A stretch of DNA of 39,909 bases, taken from the NCBI GenBank assembly GCA_013203665.1, contig JABMPU010000202.1:1-39909 (forward strand), read 5' to 3'. The number at the start of each line of letters is the position of its first letter. Position 1 is the stretch's first letter. Origin of the DNA: Armatimonadota bacterium (GTDB taxonomy: Bacteria; Cloacimonadota; Cloacimonadia; Cloacimonadales; TCS61). The position numbers were made by a program, and so were the translations under genes. This document shows positions 38,121 through 39,909 of this stretch, piece by piece. The notes under the pieces were generated by a model. The model saw only the letters and a list, made by a program, of their open reading frames with translations, did not search any database and was not told where the DNA came from.

Positions 38121-38543
38121 ATGAACAATAAAGTGCACAATCAAATAGTAAGTTACATATGGTCAATTGCAGATGATGTTTTAAGAGATGTTTTTGTTCG
38201 TGGTAAATATCGAGATATTATTTTACCTTTTACAGTTCTCAGAAGAATCGACGTATTACTGGAAGAAACAAAAGAAAAAGTTCTCGAAACAAATAAGTTC
38301 TTTGAAGAGCAAAACATAAAAGAAAAAGAGGGAATTGAAAAAATATGTGACCTTTTCAACAAAGAAACTGAGGAAGGAGATAATTTGCAAATGTATTCCG
38401 AATTATTAGAAAAAATCTGCAAAGGAATTATGCACCAATTTGAGAAACGAAATACAGCAAGATTATCTGCTTCGAGAGATGCTGTTCTGATTCCTCAAAA
38501 AGATAAAGCGACCGATTTGCAAGATTTTGAATTGATAACCTGA
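38121..38543 (+). pseudogene. Truncated HsdM N-terminal fragment (type I RM methylase)
   Basis: A 140-residue frame whose first 100 residues match the N-terminal helical domain of HsdM (IWSIADDVLRDVFVRGKYRDIILPF, then VLRRIDVLLEETKEKVLE). Full HsdM is about 500 residues or more, with NPPF and SAM motifs; none are here. After about residue 110 the sequence no longer looks like HsdM and ends at a TGA. Thus it is a remnant joined to unrelated DNA, or less likely a small regulator derived from HsdM. hsdR and hsdS are not in view. Confidence 0.75.
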
Positions 38544-38616
38544 CTGATAATTAAATAGATTAATTGTTAAAAGATATAATTTTGATTTTGAAATAAATTC
38601 AGGATGAAGCGTTAGG

Positions 38617-38629
38617 TCACTAATTGTGA
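38617..38629. promoter_or_regulatory. Operator-like 13-bp dyad 1 upstream of the ORF6N gene
   Basis: TCACTAATTGTGA fits the pattern TCRCWNWTTGYGA shared with the dyads at 38658-38670 and 38906-38918. Flanking bases extend the pairing (AGGTCAC / GTGATCT, 38614-38632). Confidence 0.45.
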
Positions 38630-38657
38630 TCTTAATAATATTCTGATATTCAAGGTG

Positions 38658-38670
38658 TCGCATTTTGCGA
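38658..38670. promoter_or_regulatory. Operator-like 13-bp dyad 2 upstream of the ORF6N gene
   Basis: TCGCATTTTGCGA, inside longer arms GGTGTCGCA / TGCGATACC (38654-38674), lies 28 bp before the ATG. It is 41 bp, about four helical turns, from dyad 1. Confidence 0.5.
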
Positions 38671-38697
38671 TACCATACTAATGAATGAGGTTTTTTT

Positions 38698-39585
38698 ATG
38701 AGAAATGAGATTGTGGTTTTGGATACCCAACAAATTCAAAATAGGATTTTTACTATTCGCGATATGCAAGTTATGTTAGATACTGATTTAGCCGAAATAT
38801 ATCAAGTTCAAGTAAAAAGACTGAATGAGCAGGTAAAAAGAAATATTGATAGATTTCCAAGTTCTTTCAGATTTCAATTAAATGATTTTGAGAAAAACGA
38901 ACTGGTCGCAAATTGCGACCGCTTCAAAAACCTGAAACATTCCACATCGAATCCTTACGCTTTCACAGAACAAGGTGTGGCAATGCTTTCCGCTGTTCTA
39001 AGAAGTGATACTGCTGTTCAAGTCAGTATTCAAATTATGGATGCTTTTGTAAAAATGCGTCGTTTTCTCAGTTCAAATGCTACAATCTTTACACGAATTG
39101 ATTCAGTAGAAAAAAATCTACTTGAATACAAAACAGAATCCGACAGCAAATTTAATAAAATCTTTGAAGCAATTGAAGAGAAGGACATCAAACCAAAACA
39201 AGGTATTTTTTTTGAAGGACAGATCTTTGATGCTTATCAATTCGTTTCCGACCTCTTCCGCTCAGCAAAGACTTCGATACTCATTATTGATAATTATATC
39301 GATGATTCTGTTCTTATCCATCTGACTAAAAAGAAGAAAAAAGTTAAAGTATCAATTTACACAAAAAATATTTCCGAACAATTGAAGTTGGATGCAGAAA
39401 AGTTCAATTCGCAATACAAAAACCTTACTCTAAAGAAATTCAATAAATCACACGACCGCTTTATAATTATTGATGACAAAGATATTTATCATTTTGGTGC
39501 ATCACTCAAAGATCTTGGTAAGAAATGGTTTGCCTTTTCAAAATTCGGAAGAGATGTTTTGAAGATTTTGGAAAAGATTAAATAA
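38698..39585 (+). CDS. ORF6N-domain protein with PLD-like C-terminus
   Basis: A 295-residue protein. Residues about 12-110 form the ORF6N DNA-binding domain (TIRDMQVMLDTDLAEIYQV, RFPSSFRFQL, NPYAFTEQGVAMLSAVLRSD), common in Bacteroidetes and often found inside restriction-modification loci. A helical linker (125-165) leads to a C-terminal part (about 180-290) with ILIIDNYIDDSVL and HDRFIIIDDKDIYHFGASL, resembling half a phospholipase-D-like fold, including an H-x-x-x-x-x-D-like motif. It may be a DNA-binding regulator or nuclease-like effector. Three similar palindromes lie upstream of and inside the gene, hinting at autoregulation. Confidence 0.8.
   Translation: MRNEIVVLDTQQIQNRIFTIRDMQVMLDTDLAEIYQVQVKRLNEQVKRNIDRFPSSFRFQLNDFEKNELVANCDRFKNLKHSTSNPYAFTEQGVAMLSAVLRSDTAVQVSIQIMDAFVKMRRFLSSNATIFTRIDSVEKNLLEYKTESDSKFNKIFEAIEEKDIKPKQGIFFEGQIFDAYQFVSDLFRSAKTSILIIDNYIDDSVLIHLTKKKKKVKVSIYTKNISEQLKLDAEKFNSQYKNLTLKKFNKSHDRFIIIDDKDIYHFGASLKDLGKKWFAFSKFGRDVLKILEKIK
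38906..38918. promoter_or_regulatory. Operator-like 13-bp dyad 3 inside the ORF6N gene
   Basis: TCGCAAATTGCGA, extended to arms GGTCGCAA / TTGCGACC (38904-38920), encodes part of VANCDR in the ORF6N domain. It nearly repeats dyad 2 (TCGCATTTTGCGA). Confidence 0.4.
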
Positions 39586-39629
39586 CATTAATGTCGGATA
39601 AATGTCGGATAAATTTTGAAGAAAGCAGG

Positions 39630-39705
39630 TAACAAACGTGCCCACAATAAGCAAGAAGAGAAGCAGGAAGAATCGTGGCGCACGCCAAACAATAGGGGCA
39701 ACGGA
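39630..39705. repeat. GC-rich hairpin segment before the restriction gene
   Basis: This stretch is visibly richer in G+C than its surroundings. CGTGC-CCAC (about 39637-39645) can pair with GTGG-C-GCACG (about 39675-39684), with one bulged base. It begins 'ggtaacaaacg', reminiscent of attC-type recombination sites, but canonical R' and R'' boxes are not evident. Confidence 0.45.
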
Positions 39706-39718
39706 ATAGGAGTAATAA

Positions 39719-39909
39719 TTGGCTTTATTTCAAAAAGTGATAGTTAAAAAATATCTGAAGAATTTACCTTCTGATTTGATAGATGAAAACTATAAAAAAT
39801 ATACGATGTATTTTAATGATTTTGGCAGAGCTGAACGAATCAGAACTCTCAAAGAAGAACAATATCAAGAAGGATTCTTACGAGAATTATTTGTTGATTG
39901 CTTAAATTA
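39719..39909 (+). CDS. Start of a probable type IIG restriction-modification protein (runs off the window)
   Basis: The frame opens at TTG 39719, preceded by AGGAG about six bases upstream, and stays open for 63 codons to the window edge. The product begins with ALFQKVIVKKYLKNL and later has LKEEQYQEGFLRELFVD. This pair of motifs is characteristic of the N-terminus of large Eco57I-like DNA methylase/endonuclease proteins. Catalytic motifs would lie beyond the window. The position after an HsdM remnant and an ORF6N gene agrees with a defence locus. Confidence 0.7.
   Translation, partial: MALFQKVIVKKYLKNLPSDLIDENYKKYTMYFNDFGRAERIRTLKEEQYQEGFLRELFVDCLN

Overview
The window is about 40 kb of low-GC bacterial chromosome (by eye roughly one third G+C). 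It most resembles an anaerobic, amino-acid-fermenting member of the FCB group; a Cloacimonadota-like bacterium is my best guess. That rests on gene content (stand-alone FMN glutamate synthase domain, HydBC/NuoEF-type flavoproteins, NfnAB, a receiver-linked PEP-synthase-like protein, ORF6N gene) and on intergenic repeat families. No rRNA, tRNA or CRISPR array was seen.

Layout. 1-11.7 kb is a housekeeping region rich in dispersed repeats: PhoH/PIN protein (minus strand), then nusB, a GT2 glycosyltransferase, a radical SAM protein, a membrane-anchored PQQ-like protein, a NUDIX hydrolase, valS, a DUF1232 protein, rdgB and a phosphohexomutase. At 12.6-20.4 kb, on the minus strand and ending at a strong intrinsic terminator, lies an apparent operon: glutamate dehydrogenase, NuoE-like protein, zinc-ribbon protein, a 1054-residue NuoF-GltD fusion, a NuoG N-terminal-like iron-sulfur protein, and an FMN glutamate synthase domain without glutaminase. 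At 20.5-23.5 kb is a protein with one degenerate and one intact receiver domain fused to a PEP-synthase ATP-grasp domain. At 23.8-33.7 kb, on the plus strand, lies a second tight operon: zinc-ribbon protein, DRTGG protein, DRTGG-HATPase protein, an [FeFe]-hydrogenase-like protein, NuoE, NuoF/HydB, a NuoG-like protein lacking an active-site cysteine, NfnA and NfnB. Then come metG (TTG start) and an APC permease fused to an EIIA domain. The right end (38.1 kb onward) is a defence-type patch: an HsdM fragment, an ORF6N gene with operator-like palindromes, and the start of a probable type IIG restriction-modification gene.

How the genes may work together. The two redox operons diverge around the receiver/PEP-synthase-like gene and share a parts list: NuoE, NuoF, NuoG-type iron-sulfur domains and an NfnB/GltD flavoprotein. 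My inference is that both encode soluble multi-flavin complexes that redistribute electrons between NADH, NADPH and ferredoxin, possibly by flavin-based bifurcation. One would be tied to glutamate metabolism (GDH plus GltB-like FMN domain), the other to an Nfn-type transhydrogenase with a regulatory hydrogenase-like module. No classical HydA catalytic subunit is present.

Repeats. Short hairpin and 'GTG-phrase' repeats sit between genes on both sides of the redox operons but were not seen from about 12.6 to 35.9 kb. Three genes take their stop codon from a repeat, and one repeat unit lies in frame inside valS.
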